A stretch of DNA of 64,000 bases from Variovorax sp. SG517 (GCF_013376045.1 NZ_JABMJG010000001.1:806001-870000), one strand, 5' to 3'. Shown: positions 1-11,480, counted from the first letter of the stretch. Program-made: numbers and translations. Notes: a model not told the origin generated them from the letters alone.

Positions 1-731
1 GCCAGCTCAGCCGCGAGGACCTGACGACGGAGCTGCCCGCGGACGACCTGATCCTGCGCGCCGCGCGTGCCCTGCAGCCGTTCGCTGCGCCCGGCCAGGG
101 CGCGCACATCGGCGTTGCCAAGCATGTACCGGCGCAGGCGGGCATGGGCGGGGGCTCGTCGGACGCCGCCACCTGCCTGCTCGCGCTGAACCGCCTTTGG
201 GGGCTGAACCTGCCGCTGTCTCGCCTGGCCCACATCGGCCTGAAGCTGGGTGCCGACGTTCCTTTCTTCCTTGGCGGGCGCAATGCGTGGGTGGAAGGCG
301 TCGGGGAGGAAATCACACCGGTTACACTCCCATCCGCGCGCTTCGTGGTGGTCAAACCACCCGAGGGACTCGATACCCGATTAATTTTTTCGGACTCAGG
401 CCTTCAACGCGCTACGCCTGTTGCTATAATCTCAGGCTTTGCTGCAGACAGCGAATCGTCGGAAGCGACAAACTTGGGAAACCAGGTTTTCAACTTCGGC
501 CACAACGACCTGCAGCCGGTTGCCCAGCGACTTTGTCCCGCGGTCACCGACGCCATCGAATGGCTCGGCACCCAGGGATTGAAGGCCCGGATGACCGGCT
601 CCGGAAGTTCGGTATTCGCAAGGCTGCCGCAATCGCCGCATGAAGCGGAACTGCTCAAGGCCCCCAAAGGCTGGCAGGTTCGCCAATGCAGCAACCTGAA
701 AGTCCATCCGCTCTTGGGATGGGCAACCTGA
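1..731 (+). CDS. ispE: 4-diphosphocytidyl-2-C-methyl-D-erythritol kinase (5' partial)
   Basis: A GHMP-family kinase that phosphorylates CDP-methylerythritol in the MEP route to isoprenoids, in the cytosol. The N-terminus lies before the window; the readable frame begins at base 3. The ATP-binding glycine loop GMGGGSSDAA is clear near base 144, and the C-terminal GHMP motif GSGSSVFA is present near base 600. In Burkholderiales ispE typically sits directly before tRNA-Gln and prs, as it does here. The reading frame closes normally, so only the start is missing because of the window edge. Confidence 0.96.
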   Translation, partial: QLSREDLTTELPADDLILRAARALQPFAAPGQGAHIGVAKHVPAQAGMGGGSSDAATCLLALNRLWGLNLPLSRLAHIGLKLGADVPFFLGGRNAWVEGVGEEITPVTLPSARFVVVKPPEGLDTRLIFSDSGLQRATPVAIISGFAADSESSEATNLGNQVFNFGHNDLQPVAQRLCPAVTDAIEWLGTQGLKARMTGSGSSVFARLPQSPHEAELLKAPKGWQVRQCSNLKVHPLLGWAT

Positions 732-801
732 AGATGATCGGACCGTTCATTCGGTTCGATGCGACATATATCGGTTGATGGCGAAAGCCGTCGACCCGTG
801 T

Positions 802-878
802 AGGGGAGTCGCCAAGCTGGTTAAGGCACTGGATTTTGATTCCAGCATGCAAAGGTTCGAATCCTTTCTCCCCTGCCA
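802..878 (+). tRNA. tRNA-Gln (anticodon UUG)
   Basis: A 77-base cloverleaf. The acceptor arms AGGGGAG and CTCCCCT pair, followed by discriminator G and an encoded CCA. The anticodon stem CTGGA/TCCAG encloses loop TTTTGAT, giving anticodon TTG at 836-838. The T-arm reads AAAGG-TTCGAAT-CCTTT. Its place between ispE and prs is the usual one in this group. Confidence 0.97.
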
Positions 879-887
879 AATCTTCAC

Positions 888-918
888 GACTGCGGCCCGA
901 GGGCCGCAGTCTTCATTT
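888..918 (+). terminator. hairpin after tRNA-Gln
   Basis: A perfect 10-bp stem GACTGCGGCC/GGCCGCAGTC with a 4-base loop, followed by the weak T-rich run TTCATTT. It starts 10 bases after the tRNA, so it may end or partly attenuate transcription before prs. The poor T-tract makes strength uncertain. Confidence 0.6.
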
Positions 919-1016
919 GCAGCCCACCCGCTGCAATAATCGGCGGCTCACCGGCCGCCACGCATACGAACCTTTTGGCGGCTTCCTAAGCCCACTTGCA
1001 CTGCCGGGACGCGCTC

Positions 1017-1991
1017 ATGCAGGCTAATCACCCTGACTTCATGGTTTTCACCGGCAACGCCAATCCGGGCCTTGCTGCAGAAATCGCGCACAACCTCGGC
1101 ACTTCGCTGGGCGCTGCCCGCGTCGGCCGCTTCTCCGACGGCGAAGTCACCGTCGAGATCAATCAGAACGTCCGGGCGCGCGACGTGTTCGTCGTTCAGT
1201 CGACCTGCGCTCCGACGAACGAAAACCTGATGGAACTGCTGATCATGGTCGACGCGCTCAAGCGCGCCTCGGCCGAACGCATCAGCGCCGTGATCCCCTA
1301 CTTCGGCTATGCCCGCCAGGACCGCCGCCCGCGCTCCAGCCGCGTGCCGATCTCGGCCAAGGTGGTGGCCAACCTGCTGGAAACCGTCGGCGTCGAGCGC
1401 GTGCTCACCATGGACCTGCACGCTGACCAGATCCAGGGCTTCTTCGACATTCCCGTCGACAACATCTACGCCTCGCCGGTGCTGCTGGGCGACCTGCGCG
1501 CCAAGAACTACGAAGACCTGATCGTGGTCTCGCCCGACGTGGGCGGCGTGGTCCGCGCCCGTGCACTGGCCAAGCAGCTGAACTGCGACCTCGCCATCAT
1601 CGACAAGCGCCGCCCGAAGGCGAACGTCAGCGAAGTGATGAACGTGATCGGCGAGATCGACGGCCGCAACTGCGTGATCATGGACGACATGATCGACACC
1701 GCCGGCACGCTGGTCAAAGCAGCCGAAGTGCTGAAGGAGCGCGGCGCCAAGAGCGTGTACGCCTACTGCACGCACCCGATCTTCTCGGGCCCGGCCATCG
1801 AGCGCATCACGCAGGGCTCGGCCCTCGACGAAGTGGTCGTGACCAACACCATTCCCCTTTCCGACGGCGCCAATGCCTGCGGAAAGATCCGCCAGCTCTC
1901 CGTGGCACCGCTGATCGCCGAAACGATCCAGCGCATTGCCAAGGGCGAGTCGGTGATGAGTTTGTTCTCGGATCAGGACAACCTGTTCTGA
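1017..1991 (+). CDS. prs: ribose-phosphate pyrophosphokinase
   Basis: Makes PRPP from ribose 5-phosphate and ATP, feeding purine, pyrimidine, histidine, tryptophan and NAD synthesis in the cytosol. The 324-residue product matches the usual length of about 310-320. The catalytic region [11 protein letters not shown] and the PRPP-binding loop DDMIDTAGT are intact. A TTG at 996 is in frame, but the ATG at 1017 gives the expected N-terminus ([11 protein letters not shown]). It lies between tRNA-Gln and rplY. Confidence 0.97.
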   Translation: MQANHPDFMVFTGNANPGLAAEIAHNLGTSLGAARVGRFSDGEVTVEINQNVRARDVFVVQSTCAPTNENLMELLIMVDALKRASAERISAVIPYFGYARQDRRPRSSRVPISAKVVANLLETVGVERVLTMDLHADQIQGFFDIPVDNIYASPVLLGDLRAKNYEDLIVVSPDVGGVVRARALAKQLNCDLAIIDKRRPKANVSEVMNVIGEIDGRNCVIMDDMIDTAGTLVKAAEVLKERGAKSVYAYCTHPIFSGPAIERITQGSALDEVVVTNTIPLSDGANACGKIRQLSVAPLIAETIQRIAKGESVMSLFSDQDNLF

Positions 1992-2075
1992 CCTGGGCAA
2001 AAAGCGGGCTTCACCCCTGAAGCCTTTTTGAACCGGAGTCGCACTGGTCGCGGTGGACTCTTACTGGAGCTAGTT

Positions 2076-2756
2076 ATGAAATTCGTCGCTTATGAGCGCG
2101 CAAAGCAGGGCACGGGTGCGAGCCGCCGTCTCCGCATCTCGGGCAAGACCCCCGGCATCGTCTATGGTGGCGACACCCAGCCGCAACTGATCGAGATCGA
2201 TCACAACGCGCTGTGGCACGCCCTGAAGAAGGAAGCCTTCCACTCGAGCGTTCTCGAGATGGAACTGGGCGGCAACGTCAGCAAGGTTCTGCTGCGCGAC
2301 GTGCAATACCACCCCTTCCGCCAGCTGGTGCAGCACATCGACTTCCAGCGCGTGGACGCCAAGACCCGCATGACCCTGAAGGTGCCCGTGCACTTCAAGG
2401 GCGAGGAAGAGTCCGACGCCGTCAAGCTCGACCACAACCTGGTCAACCACGTCACGACCGAACTGGAAGTGAACTGCCTGCCGACCGACCTGCCCGAGTT
2501 CATCGAAGTCGACCTGTCGGGCCTGAAGAAGAACGGCACCGTCACGCTGAAGGACATCAAGCTGCCCCGCGGCGTGAAGTGGGTCAGCCACGGCAAGCCG
2601 AACCCGGTGCTGGCTTCGGCCGTGACGCCGGCTGCTGAAGAAGAAGCGCCCGCCGAAGGCGCAGCCGCTGCCGACGCAGCAGCCGCCGCTCCGGCCGGCA
2701 AGGGTGGCAAGGCCGCGGCCAAGACGCCCGCTGCCAAGGCACCCGCCAAGAAGTAA
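2076..2756 (+). CDS. rplY: 50S ribosomal protein L25/general stress protein Ctc
   Basis: Binds 5S rRNA in the large ribosomal subunit. The 226-residue product is the long CTC form: an N-terminal L25 barrel (about 1-95), a C-terminal TL5-type domain (about 96-185) and a flexible Ala/Lys/Pro tail ending in KAPAKK. A TTG at 2028 is in frame, but the ATG at 2076, preceded by GGAGC, gives the conserved start MKFVAYER. The gene ends before a strong terminator. Confidence 0.96.
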   Translation: MKFVAYERAKQGTGASRRLRISGKTPGIVYGGDTQPQLIEIDHNALWHALKKEAFHSSVLEMELGGNVSKVLLRDVQYHPFRQLVQHIDFQRVDAKTRMTLKVPVHFKGEEESDAVKLDHNLVNHVTTELEVNCLPTDLPEFIEVDLSGLKKNGTVTLKDIKLPRGVKWVSHGKPNPVLASAVTPAAEEEAPAEGAAAADAAAAAPAGKGGKAAAKTPAAKAPAKK

Positions 2757-2787
2757 TCCGCTTCTTCGCGATCGTTGCTTCTCGATG

Positions 2788-2818
2788 AAGGCCCGCCTCG
2801 TGCGGGCCTTCTGCTTTT
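2788..2818 (+). terminator. intrinsic terminator after rplY
   Basis: A 9-bp perfect stem AAGGCCCGC/GCGGGCCTT with loop CTCGT, then CTGCTTTT. It lies between rplY and pth, so pth probably has its own promoter in the short gap that follows or is reached by readthrough. Confidence 0.85.
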
Positions 2819-2842
2819 GCGGCGACCGGATAATCCACGACC

Positions 2843-3478
2843 ATGATCAAGCTGTTTGTCGGCCTCGGAAACCCGGGCCCCGAGTACGAAGCCACGCGGC
2901 ACAACGCGGGCTTCTGGTGGATCGACGCCCTTGCGCGCGAATGGAAGCTCAACCTCGTGCCCGAGCGCAGCTATCACGGCCTGGCCGCGCGCACGAGCAT
3001 CGGCGGCCAGAGCATCTGGCTGCTGGAGCCGCAGACCTTCATGAACCTGTCGGGCAAGTCGGTGGCTGCGCTGGCGCGCTTCTTCAAGATCGCGCCGGAA
3101 GAAATCCTCGTGGTGCACGACGAGCTCGACGTGGTCCCGGGCCAGGTCAAGCTCAAGTTCGGCGGCAGCCATGCCGGCCACAACGGGCTGCGCGACATCC
3201 ATGCGCAGCTGGGCACCGGCGACTACTGGCGGTTGCGCCTGGGCATCGGGCATCCCGGCGTGAAGTCGGAGGTCGTCAACTGGGTGCTCAAGAAGCCGCT
3301 CAAGGAACAGCGCGAAGCGATCGACGACGCCATCACTCGCACGCTCCATGCGATTCCCGCGCTGGTCGCGGGCGAGATGGAAAAGGCGACGCTGGTCATT
3401 CACACGAGCAAACCGCCGCGGCCCAAACCGCCTCGGAGGGAGCCCGGCGAAGGGGGCACGACGCCTGCCGCCACCTAG
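2843..3478 (+). CDS. pth: peptidyl-tRNA hydrolase
   Basis: Recycles tRNA by cleaving the ester bond of peptidyl-tRNA released from stalled ribosomes. Family residues are visible: N10 in GLGNPG, catalytic H20 in RHNAGF, the MNLSG segment with its substrate-binding Asn, and the VVHDELD segment. At 211 residues it is slightly longer than the usual 190-200 because of a basic, proline-rich tail ([11 protein letters not shown]) that is probably disordered. The order rplY-pth is conserved in Burkholderiales. Confidence 0.96.
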   Translation: MIKLFVGLGNPGPEYEATRHNAGFWWIDALAREWKLNLVPERSYHGLAARTSIGGQSIWLLEPQTFMNLSGKSVAALARFFKIAPEEILVVHDELDVVPGQVKLKFGGSHAGHNGLRDIHAQLGTGDYWRLRLGIGHPGVKSEVVNWVLKKPLKEQREAIDDAITRTLHAIPALVAGEMEKATLVIHTSKPPRPKPPRREPGEGGTTPAAT

Positions 3479-3514
3479 CCGGCCATTGAAGTGCAGGGAG
3501 GGAGAGAAATAAAA

Positions 3515-4368
<854 letters not shown>

Positions 4369-4391
4369 TCAGTTATGCTGCGCCCCGCCCC

Positions 4392-5342
4392 ATGAGCCTG
4401 TTCCTAGTCAAGCGCCTCGCCACGCTGATCGGCACCCTGATCGGCGCCTCGGTCATCGTCTTCCTCGTGCTCGAGATCCTGCCCGGCAACGCCGCGCAGA
4501 TGCTCATGGGCCCCGACGCCTCGCCCGAGGCCGTCGCCGCCCTGGCCACCAAGCTCGGCCTCGACCAGCCCGCCTGGACCCGCTACTGGCACTGGATCGG
4601 CGGCCTGCTCACCGGCAACCTCGGCGACAGCTACGCCTACAGCTCGCCGGTGCTCGACCTCATCCTCGAACGCCTCGCGCTGACCGTGCCCCTGGCCGTG
4701 CTGGCGATGGCCTTCACCGTCGTGATCGCGCTGCTGGTGGGCGTGACCGCCGCGGCCCGCCACAACAAGCTCGGCGACGTCGGCCTCATGGGCATGGCCC
4801 AGGTCGGCATCGCCATTCCGAACTTCTGGTTCGCCATCCTGCTGATCCTGGTGTTCTCGGTGCAGCTGCAGTGGTTCTCCGCCGGCGGCTTCGAAGGATG
4901 GGGCGAAGGGATCTTCGCGGGGATCAAGTCGCTGCTGCTGCCTGCCCTTTCGCTGGCGGTGGTGCAGGCGGCGATCCTGGCACGCATCACGCGCTCGGCG
5001 GTGCTCGAGGTGATGCGCGAGGATTTCGTGCGCACCGCGCGCGCCAAGGGTGTGTCGCAGCGCATGGTGCTTTGGACGCACGTGCTGCGCAACGCGATGA
5101 TCCCGGTCATCACGGTGATGGGCATGCAGTTCTCGGAACTGCTGGCCGGCACGATCGTGGTGGAGAACGTGTTCTATCTTCCCGGCCTGGGCCGGCTGAT
5201 CTTCCAGGCCATCAGCAACCGCGACCTGATCGTGGTGCGCAACTGCGTGATGCTGCTGGCGGCCATGGTGGTCATCGTGAACTTCGTGGTCGACGTGCTC
5301 TATGCCGTGATCGATCCGCGCATCAAGGCCAGCGACATATGA
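4392..5342 (+). CDS. dipeptide/oligopeptide ABC transporter permease (DppB-like)
   Basis: First membrane subunit of a peptide/nickel-type importer. The 316-residue product has an N-terminal TM helix (LFLVKRLATLIGTLIGASV), the conserved ILPGNAA segment and about six TM helices. The coupling loop (RTARAKGVSQRMVLWTHVLRN) contacts the ATPase. An upstream in-frame ATG at 4326 would add an atypical extension, so 4392 is chosen. Its stop overlaps the next start (ATGA), the first of several tight junctions in this operon. Substrate is not readable; glutathione and other small peptides are possible. Confidence 0.93.
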   Translation: MSLFLVKRLATLIGTLIGASVIVFLVLEILPGNAAQMLMGPDASPEAVAALATKLGLDQPAWTRYWHWIGGLLTGNLGDSYAYSSPVLDLILERLALTVPLAVLAMAFTVVIALLVGVTAAARHNKLGDVGLMGMAQVGIAIPNFWFAILLILVFSVQLQWFSAGGFEGWGEGIFAGIKSLLLPALSLAVVQAAILARITRSAVLEVMREDFVRTARAKGVSQRMVLWTHVLRNAMIPVITVMGMQFSELLAGTIVVENVFYLPGLGRLIFQAISNRDLIVVRNCVMLLAAMVVIVNFVVDVLYAVIDPRIKASDI

Positions 5343-6214
5343 GCACCGTCACCGCTCCCAGCGCGGCCGCGCTCAGGGTGCCGGGATTCTGGCGCCGCGC
5401 ATTGCACCACCGCAGCTTCGTCATCGGCGGCACGCTCACGCTGCTCCTGCTGCTGGCCGCAGCCGTCTCGCTGGTGTGGACACCATGGTCGCCCTACGAG
5501 ATGGACATGGCCAGCAAGCTGAAGCCGCCGTCAGGCGCGCACTGGCTGGGCACCGACACCTATGGACGCGACGTGGCTTCGCTGCTGCTCGTCGGCGCGC
5601 GCGCATCCATCCTGGTGGGCGTGATCGCGGTCGGCATCGGCCTCGTGGTCGGCACTGCGCTCGGTTTGCTCGCGGCAGCGAAGCGTGGCTGGGTTGAAGA
5701 AGCCATCATGCGGCTCACCGACTTCTCGCTGGCCTTTCCGGCGATCCTCTCGGCCATCATGATGACGGCCGTGTTCGGCGCAGGCATCGTCAACGCGATC
5801 ATCGCGATCGGCATCTACAACATCCCGACCTTCGCGCGCATCACGCGCGCCTCGGCCAACGCCATCTGGTCGCGCGAGTACGTCGCCGCCGCACGCGCCT
5901 GCGGCAAGGGATCGTTCTCGATCACGATGCAGCACGTGCTGCCGAACATCTCGGCCGTGCTGATCGTGCAGATCACCATCCGCTTCGCCATCGCGATCCT
6001 CGCCGAAGCGGCCCTCTCCTACCTGGGCCTCGGCACGCAGCCGCCGCAGCCTTCATGGGGCCGCATGCTCAGCGAGGCCCAGACGATGATGTTCCAGGCG
6101 CCGCTGCTCGCGGTGTTTCCCGGCATGGCGATCGCGTTCGCGGTGCTGGGCCTCAACCTGCTCGGCGACGGCCTGCGCGACCTGCTCGATCCGCGGCTGG
6201 CCCGCGCGAGGTAG
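5339..6214 (+). CDS. dipeptide/oligopeptide ABC transporter permease (DppC-like)
   Basis: Second membrane subunit, pairing with the DppB-like protein. The 291-residue product has the short cytoplasmic N-terminus usual for DppC (FWRRALHHRSF) before TM1, the segment HWLGTDTYGRD, the EAA loop (YVAAARACGKGSFSI) and the C-terminal motif LGLGTQPPQPSWGRM. Start overlaps the stop of the previous gene by four bases, indicating translational coupling. Confidence 0.93.
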   Translation: MSTVTAPSAAALRVPGFWRRALHHRSFVIGGTLTLLLLLAAAVSLVWTPWSPYEMDMASKLKPPSGAHWLGTDTYGRDVASLLLVGARASILVGVIAVGIGLVVGTALGLLAAAKRGWVEEAIMRLTDFSLAFPAILSAIMMTAVFGAGIVNAIIAIGIYNIPTFARITRASANAIWSREYVAAARACGKGSFSITMQHVLPNISAVLIVQITIRFAIAILAEAALSYLGLGTQPPQPSWGRMLSEAQTMMFQAPLLAVFPGMAIAFAVLGLNLLGDGLRDLLDPRLARAR

Positions 6215-6228
6215 GCGAGGTAAGCAAG

Positions 6229-7214
6229 ATGCCCCTGCTCGAAGTCAAGGATCTCCACATCGGCCTGCAGACGCAGCGCGGCCCCGCCGAGGCCGTGCGC
6301 GGCATCTCGTTCTCGCTGGAGCGCGGCGAGACGCTGGGCATCGTCGGGGAATCGGGCTGCGGCAAGTCGATCACCGTGATGTCGCTCATGGGCCTGCTGC
6401 CATCGACTGCGAAGGTCGGTGGCAGCATCCGCTTCGACGGCACCGAGCTCGTGGGGCTGCCCGAGAAAAAGATGTGCGAAATCCGCGGCAACCGCATCGG
6501 CATGATCTTCCAGGAGCCGATGACTGCCCTGAACCCGGTGCACACCATCGCGCGCCAGGTCGGCGAGCCGTTGCGGCTGCATCGCGGGCTCTCGAAGGCC
6601 GACGCGCGCAAGGAAGTGCTCGCGCTGCTGGAGCGCGTGGGTATTCCCGATGCGGCCTCGCGCCTCGATGCGTATCCGCACCAGTTCTCCGGCGGCCAGC
6701 GGCAGCGCATCGGCATCGCGATGGCGCTCGCGTGCGGGCCCGACCTGCTGATCGCCGACGAGCCGACCACCGCGCTCGACGTGACCATCCAGAAGCAGAT
6801 CCTCGAGCTGATCAAGAGCCTGGTGGCCGAACGCGGCATGGCGCTGATCCTGATCTCGCACGACCTCGGCGTGATCGCGCAGACGGTGTCGAAGATGCTC
6901 GTGATGTACGGCGGCAGCGTGGTCGAGAGCGGGCCGACCGAAGCGGTGTTCGCGCGGCGCGCGCACCCGTACACGCAGGGCCTTTTCGCCGCGCGCCCGG
7001 TCATCGGTGCGCCGCGCGGCGTTCGGCTCGCCACCATCAAGGGCAGCGTGCCCGAGCTGGTCGACCTGCCGAAGGGCTGTCCCTTCGCGGGCCGCTGCAG
7101 CTACACCATCGACGCCTGCAGGACCACGCCGCCGCCGGCCACCATGCTGCCGCACGAGCACGCGGTGCGATGCATCCGGCTGGAGGAGATCGCCGCTGAA
7201 GGAGCCATCGCACC

Positions 7215-7218
<4 letters not shown>
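6229..7218 (+). CDS. peptide ABC transporter ATP-binding protein (DppD-like)
   Basis: One of two nucleotide-binding subunits. The 329-residue product has Walker A GESGCGKS near residue 43, signature FSGGQRQR, Walker B LLIADEPTTALD and an H-loop (LISHDLG). The C-terminal oligopeptide/dipeptide domain contains CPFAGRCSYTIDAC, a four-Cys pattern that in this family can bind an iron-sulfur cluster. Start 6229 follows GTAAGCAAG. It overlaps the next gene by ATGA. Confidence 0.94.
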
Positions 7219-8048
<830 letters not shown>

Positions 8049-8163
8049 GCTGACATCGAAGCGTCGCCCACTCCGCTTAGGATGAGTGGGTCATAAGCAT
8101 CTGGTTGCGCACGTGCGCGCCGTCGCGGATGATGCTTGCCCCCTGTTTCGAGGACTCCGCTTC

Positions 8164-9657
8164 ATGCTCAAACGACGCACCCTGCTCGCCACCGGCGCCG
8201 CAGCCCTGACACCGCTGGCCCTGCCGACGCTCGCGCTGGCGCAGAAGAGAAAGGATGCGCTGGTCATCGGCCTCACGCTGGAGCCCACGGGCCTCGACCC
8301 CACGGCCAAGGCGGGCGCCGAGATCGCCGAGGTGGTGCTCTACACCGTCTTCGAGACCCTCACCAAGATCAACTCCGACGGCAGCGTCACGCCGCTGCTG
8401 GCCGAGAGCTGGGAGGTCTCGCCCGACCTGAAGACGCTCACCTTCAAGCTGCGCCGCGGCGTGAAGTTCCAGAACGGCGAGCCCTTCAACGCGCAGAGCG
8501 TGAAGTTCTCGTTCGACCGCGCGGCCGCGGCCAACAGCACCAACAAGGACAAGCGCACCTTCACCAACATCGCGACGCAGGTGGTCGACGATCACACGGT
8601 GGTGCTGATCACCAAGGAGATCGAGCCCGACCTGCTGTTCCTGCTCGGGCAGGCCTCGGCCATCATCGTCGAGCCGAAGACGGTGGAGACCAATGCGACC
8701 AAGCCCGTGGGCACCGGCCCCTACAGGCTCGACAACTGGGCCAAGGGCTCGAGCATCGTGCTCGCCAAGTGGGACGGCTGGCGCGGCGCCGACACGGTGC
8801 AGATCCGCAAGGCCAGCTTCCGCTTCATCTCGGAACCGGCCGCGCAGACCACGGCGCTGCTCTCGGGCGACGTCGACCTGTTCCCCCACGCATCGGTGTC
8901 GCGCAGCCTGCCGCAGTTCCAGAACGACAAGCGCTTCCAGGTGGTGTTCAACGCATCGCGCGGCAAGACCATCCTTGCCATCAACAACAGGCGCAAGCCG
9001 CTGGACGACGTGCGCGTGCGCCGCGCGATCTCTGCGGCCATCGACCGCAAGGCGGTGATCGAGGCCGCCATCGACGGCCGGGGCATCCCCATCGGCAGCC
9101 ACTACGTGCCGGGCGCGCCGGGGTACATCGACACCACCGGCATCAACCCCTACGACGTGGAGAAGGCGAAGAAGCTGCTGGCCGAGGCCGGCGTGAAGAC
9201 GCCGCTCGAACTGGAGCTGGTGCTGCCGCCCCCGCCCTACGCGCGCCAGGGCGGCGAGCTCATTGCCGCGCAGCTCGCCAAGGTGGGCATCGTCGCGAAG
9301 ATCCAGAACGTCGAATGGGCGCAGTGGATCAGCGGCACCTACGGCAACAAGAACTACGACCTCTCGCTGATCCTGCACGTCGAGCCCTTCGATCTCGTCA
9401 ACTACACCAAGCCGGAGTACTACTGGGGATACCAGTCGCCGAAGTTCAACGAGATCTTCGAGAAGGCACGCAACGCGGCACGCCCCGCCGACCGCCTGCG
9501 CTACCTGGGCGACGCGCAGCGGCTGCTGGCCGAGGACGCGGCCAACGTCTTCCTGTTCCAGCCGCAGTTCATCACCGTGGCGGCGCGCAACCTGCGCGGA
9601 CTGTGGAAGGACGCGCCGATCTTCGTGAACGACATCGCGTCCCTGTCCTGGGCCTGA
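8164..9657 (+). CDS. peptide-type ABC transporter substrate-binding protein, copy 1
   Basis: Periplasmic SBP_bac_5 family receptor of 497 residues. The N-terminus LKRRTLLATG has twin arginines before a hydrophobic segment ending ALAQ, suggesting Tat or Sec export. Conserved cluster 5 segments include LAESWEVSPDLKT, VGTGPY and LPPPPYARQGGE. A longer in-frame start at 8086 lacks a signal peptide, so 8164 is chosen. It is a close paralogue of the next gene, clearly a tandem duplication, and both probably serve the adjacent permease-ATPase set. A 14-bp-period tandem repeat covers its stop codon. Confidence 0.92.
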   Translation: MLKRRTLLATGAAALTPLALPTLALAQKRKDALVIGLTLEPTGLDPTAKAGAEIAEVVLYTVFETLTKINSDGSVTPLLAESWEVSPDLKTLTFKLRRGVKFQNGEPFNAQSVKFSFDRAAAANSTNKDKRTFTNIATQVVDDHTVVLITKEIEPDLLFLLGQASAIIVEPKTVETNATKPVGTGPYRLDNWAKGSSIVLAKWDGWRGADTVQIRKASFRFISEPAAQTTALLSGDVDLFPHASVSRSLPQFQNDKRFQVVFNASRGKTILAINNRRKPLDDVRVRRAISAAIDRKAVIEAAIDGRGIPIGSHYVPGAPGYIDTTGINPYDVEKAKKLLAEAGVKTPLELELVLPPPPYARQGGELIAAQLAKVGIVAKIQNVEWAQWISGTYGNKNYDLSLILHVEPFDLVNYTKPEYYWGYQSPKFNEIFEKARNAARPADRLRYLGDAQRLLAEDAANVFLFQPQFITVAARNLRGLWKDAPIFVNDIASLSWA

Positions 9658-9682
9658 TCCTCTGGGCCTGATCCCAGCCGGG

Positions 9683-9702
9683 CGTTCCCGCATACGGGAA
9701 CG
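9683..9702. other. hairpin between the tandem binding-protein genes
   Basis: A perfect 8-bp inverted repeat CGTTCCCG/CGGGAACG with loop CATA, extendable by a further GGG/CCC pairing across one bulged base. There is no T-tract, so it is more likely an mRNA stabilising or processing hairpin than a classic terminator. The remainder of the 237-base gap before the second binding protein shows no gene. Confidence 0.5.
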
Positions 9703-9894
9703 TCCCGAGTAAAAACCGCCCCGCAGGCCGCGCGGCGGCGCGCCCTCTGCATCAAAATGGCCGGTCGCGCAGGTGGCATCTTTCGTGCTGCGTGCCGTGT
9801 CTTTCGCGGCGCCGCGCCTCCCTTCGGGGCACGGCGTGCGCCGCAGCAGTCGTCCGCCATTCGAACCTGGCATGTTTTTCCGGAGATCACACGT

Positions 9895-11382
9895 ATGCTG
9901 AACCGTCGCACCCTCCTTGCCACCGCCGGCGCCACCGTGGCACTGGCCATCCCGCTCGCCGCCGTGGCGCAGGGCAGGAAGGACGCCATCGTGATCGGCA
10001 TGGCGCTCGAGCCGCCGGGGCTGGACCCGACCACCGGCGCCGCGGCCGCCATCGCCGAGGTGGTGCAGTACAACATCCTCGAGACGCTCACCAAGATCAA
10101 TTCCGACGGCAGCGTCACCCCGCTGCTGGCCGAGAGCTGGGAGATCTCCCCCGACCTCAAGACCTACACCTTCAAGCTGAAGCGCGGCGTGAAGTACCAG
10201 AACGGCGAGCCCTTCAACGCGGCCACCGTGAAGTTCTCGTTCGACCGCGCGGGCAGCGAGAAGAGCACCAACAAGGACAAGCGCACCTTCGCCAACCTGA
10301 GCACCCAGGTGGTCGACGACTACACGGTGGTCATCATCAACAAGGAGATCGACCCTGACCTGCCCTTCGTGCTGGGCCAGGCCACGGCCGTGATCGTCGA
10401 GCCCAAGAGCGCCGATGGCAACGCCACCAAGCCGGTCGGCACCGGCCCCTACAAGCTCGACAACTGGGCCAAGGGCTCGTCGATCACGCTGAGCAAGTGG
10501 GAGGGCTTCCGCAGCCCGGCGACCGCGAAGATCAACAAGGTCACCTTCCGCTTCATCTCCGACACGGCCGCGCAGGCCGCGGCCATGCTCTCGGGCGACA
10601 TCGACGTGTTCCCGCGCATTGGCACGCGCGTGGTGCAGCAGTTCAAGATGAACCCGCAGTTCCAGGTGATCCTGGCCGGTTCGCGCGCCAAGACCATCCT
10701 GTCGATCAACAACAAGAAGAAGCCGCTGGACGACGTGCGCGTGCGCCGCGCCATCCTCGCGGCCATCGACCGCAAGGCCTTCATCGAAGGCGCGGCCGAC
10801 GGCTTCGGCGTGCCCATCGGCAGCCACTACGTGCCGGGCGCGGCGGGCTATGTCGACACCACCGGCATCAACCCCTTCGACATCGAGAAGGCCAAGAAGC
10901 TGCTGGCCGAGGCCGGCGTGAAGACGCCGCTCGAGCTGAAGATGACGCTGCCGCCGCCGCCCTACGCCCGCCAGGGCGGCGAGGTGATCGTGGCCCAGCT
11001 GGCCAAGATCGGCATCGTGGTGAAGGTGCAGAACGTCGAGTGGGCCCAGTGGCTCAGCGGCACCTACGGCAACAAGGACTACGACCTGTCGATCGTGTCG
11101 CACGTGGAGCCCTTCGACCTCGGCAACTACGCCAAGGCCGACTACTACTGGGGCTACCAGTCGAAAGCCTTCGACGCGCTGTTCGACAAGATCAAGACCA
11201 CCGCCAGCGCCACCGAGCGCAACAAGCTGCTGGGCGACGCGCAGAAGATGCTGGCCACGGATGCAGCCAACGGCTTCCTGTACCAGCCGCAGTTCCCGAC
11301 GGTCGCGAAGAAGAGCGTGAAGGGCATCTGGAAGGAAAACCCGATCTTCGTGAACGACCTCTCCGCGCTCTCGTGGAGTTGA
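9895..11382 (+). CDS. peptide-type ABC transporter substrate-binding protein, copy 2
   Basis: Paralogue of the upstream receptor, 495 residues, with the same twin-Arg export signal (LNRRTLLATAG ... AVAQ) and the same blocks: LAESWE, SFDRA, VGTGPY, GSHYVPGA, LPPPPYARQGGE. Differences cluster in short stretches, for instance PRIGTRVV here against PHASVSRS in copy 1, which may alter ligand choice. The start at 9895 is preferred to 9757, which would add 46 residues without a signal peptide. A repeat element follows before the amidase. Confidence 0.92.
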   Translation: MLNRRTLLATAGATVALAIPLAAVAQGRKDAIVIGMALEPPGLDPTTGAAAAIAEVVQYNILETLTKINSDGSVTPLLAESWEISPDLKTYTFKLKRGVKYQNGEPFNAATVKFSFDRAGSEKSTNKDKRTFANLSTQVVDDYTVVIINKEIDPDLPFVLGQATAVIVEPKSADGNATKPVGTGPYKLDNWAKGSSITLSKWEGFRSPATAKINKVTFRFISDTAAQAAAMLSGDIDVFPRIGTRVVQQFKMNPQFQVILAGSRAKTILSINNKKKPLDDVRVRRAILAAIDRKAFIEGAADGFGVPIGSHYVPGAAGYVDTTGINPFDIEKAKKLLAEAGVKTPLELKMTLPPPPYARQGGEVIVAQLAKIGIVVKVQNVEWAQWLSGTYGNKDYDLSIVSHVEPFDLGNYAKADYYWGYQSKAFDALFDKIKTTASATERNKLLGDAQKMLATDAANGFLYQPQFPTVAKKSVKGIWKENPIFVNDLSALSWS

Positions 11383-11390
11383 TGAGGCTC

Positions 11391-11480
11391 GCCCCCAGGC
11401 TTCGCGCACTTCGTGTCGCTTCGCCAATCCCCTACCGAGGGCAACACCGGTGGCCCGGCAAAGCCGGTTCCACGGTGTTT
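11391..11480 (+). repeat. dispersed intergenic repeat, copy A
   Basis: About 90 bases that recur at 15017-15104 with scattered differences. Shared blocks are CCCCCAGGCTTCGCGCACTT, CGTGTCGCTTC, GGGCAACACC and GGCCCGGCAAAGCCGGTTCC. The 3' half folds as AACACC-GTGG-CCGGC-AAA-GCCGG-CCAC-GGTGTT (11443-11479). Compared with copy B, the stem changes GTGG/CCAC to GCGG/CCGC, a compensating T:A to C:G swap. Confidence 0.8.

Noticed and set aside
737..801. Promoter for tRNA-Gln
   Set aside because: TATATC-like and TTCATT-like hexamers exist but their spacing (15) is poor, so no feature is called.
8077..11427. 1116-codon open frame on the minus strand across both binding-protein genes
   Set aside because: Antisense shadow caused by high third-position GC; no domain, and the duplicated sense genes explain the repeat inside it.
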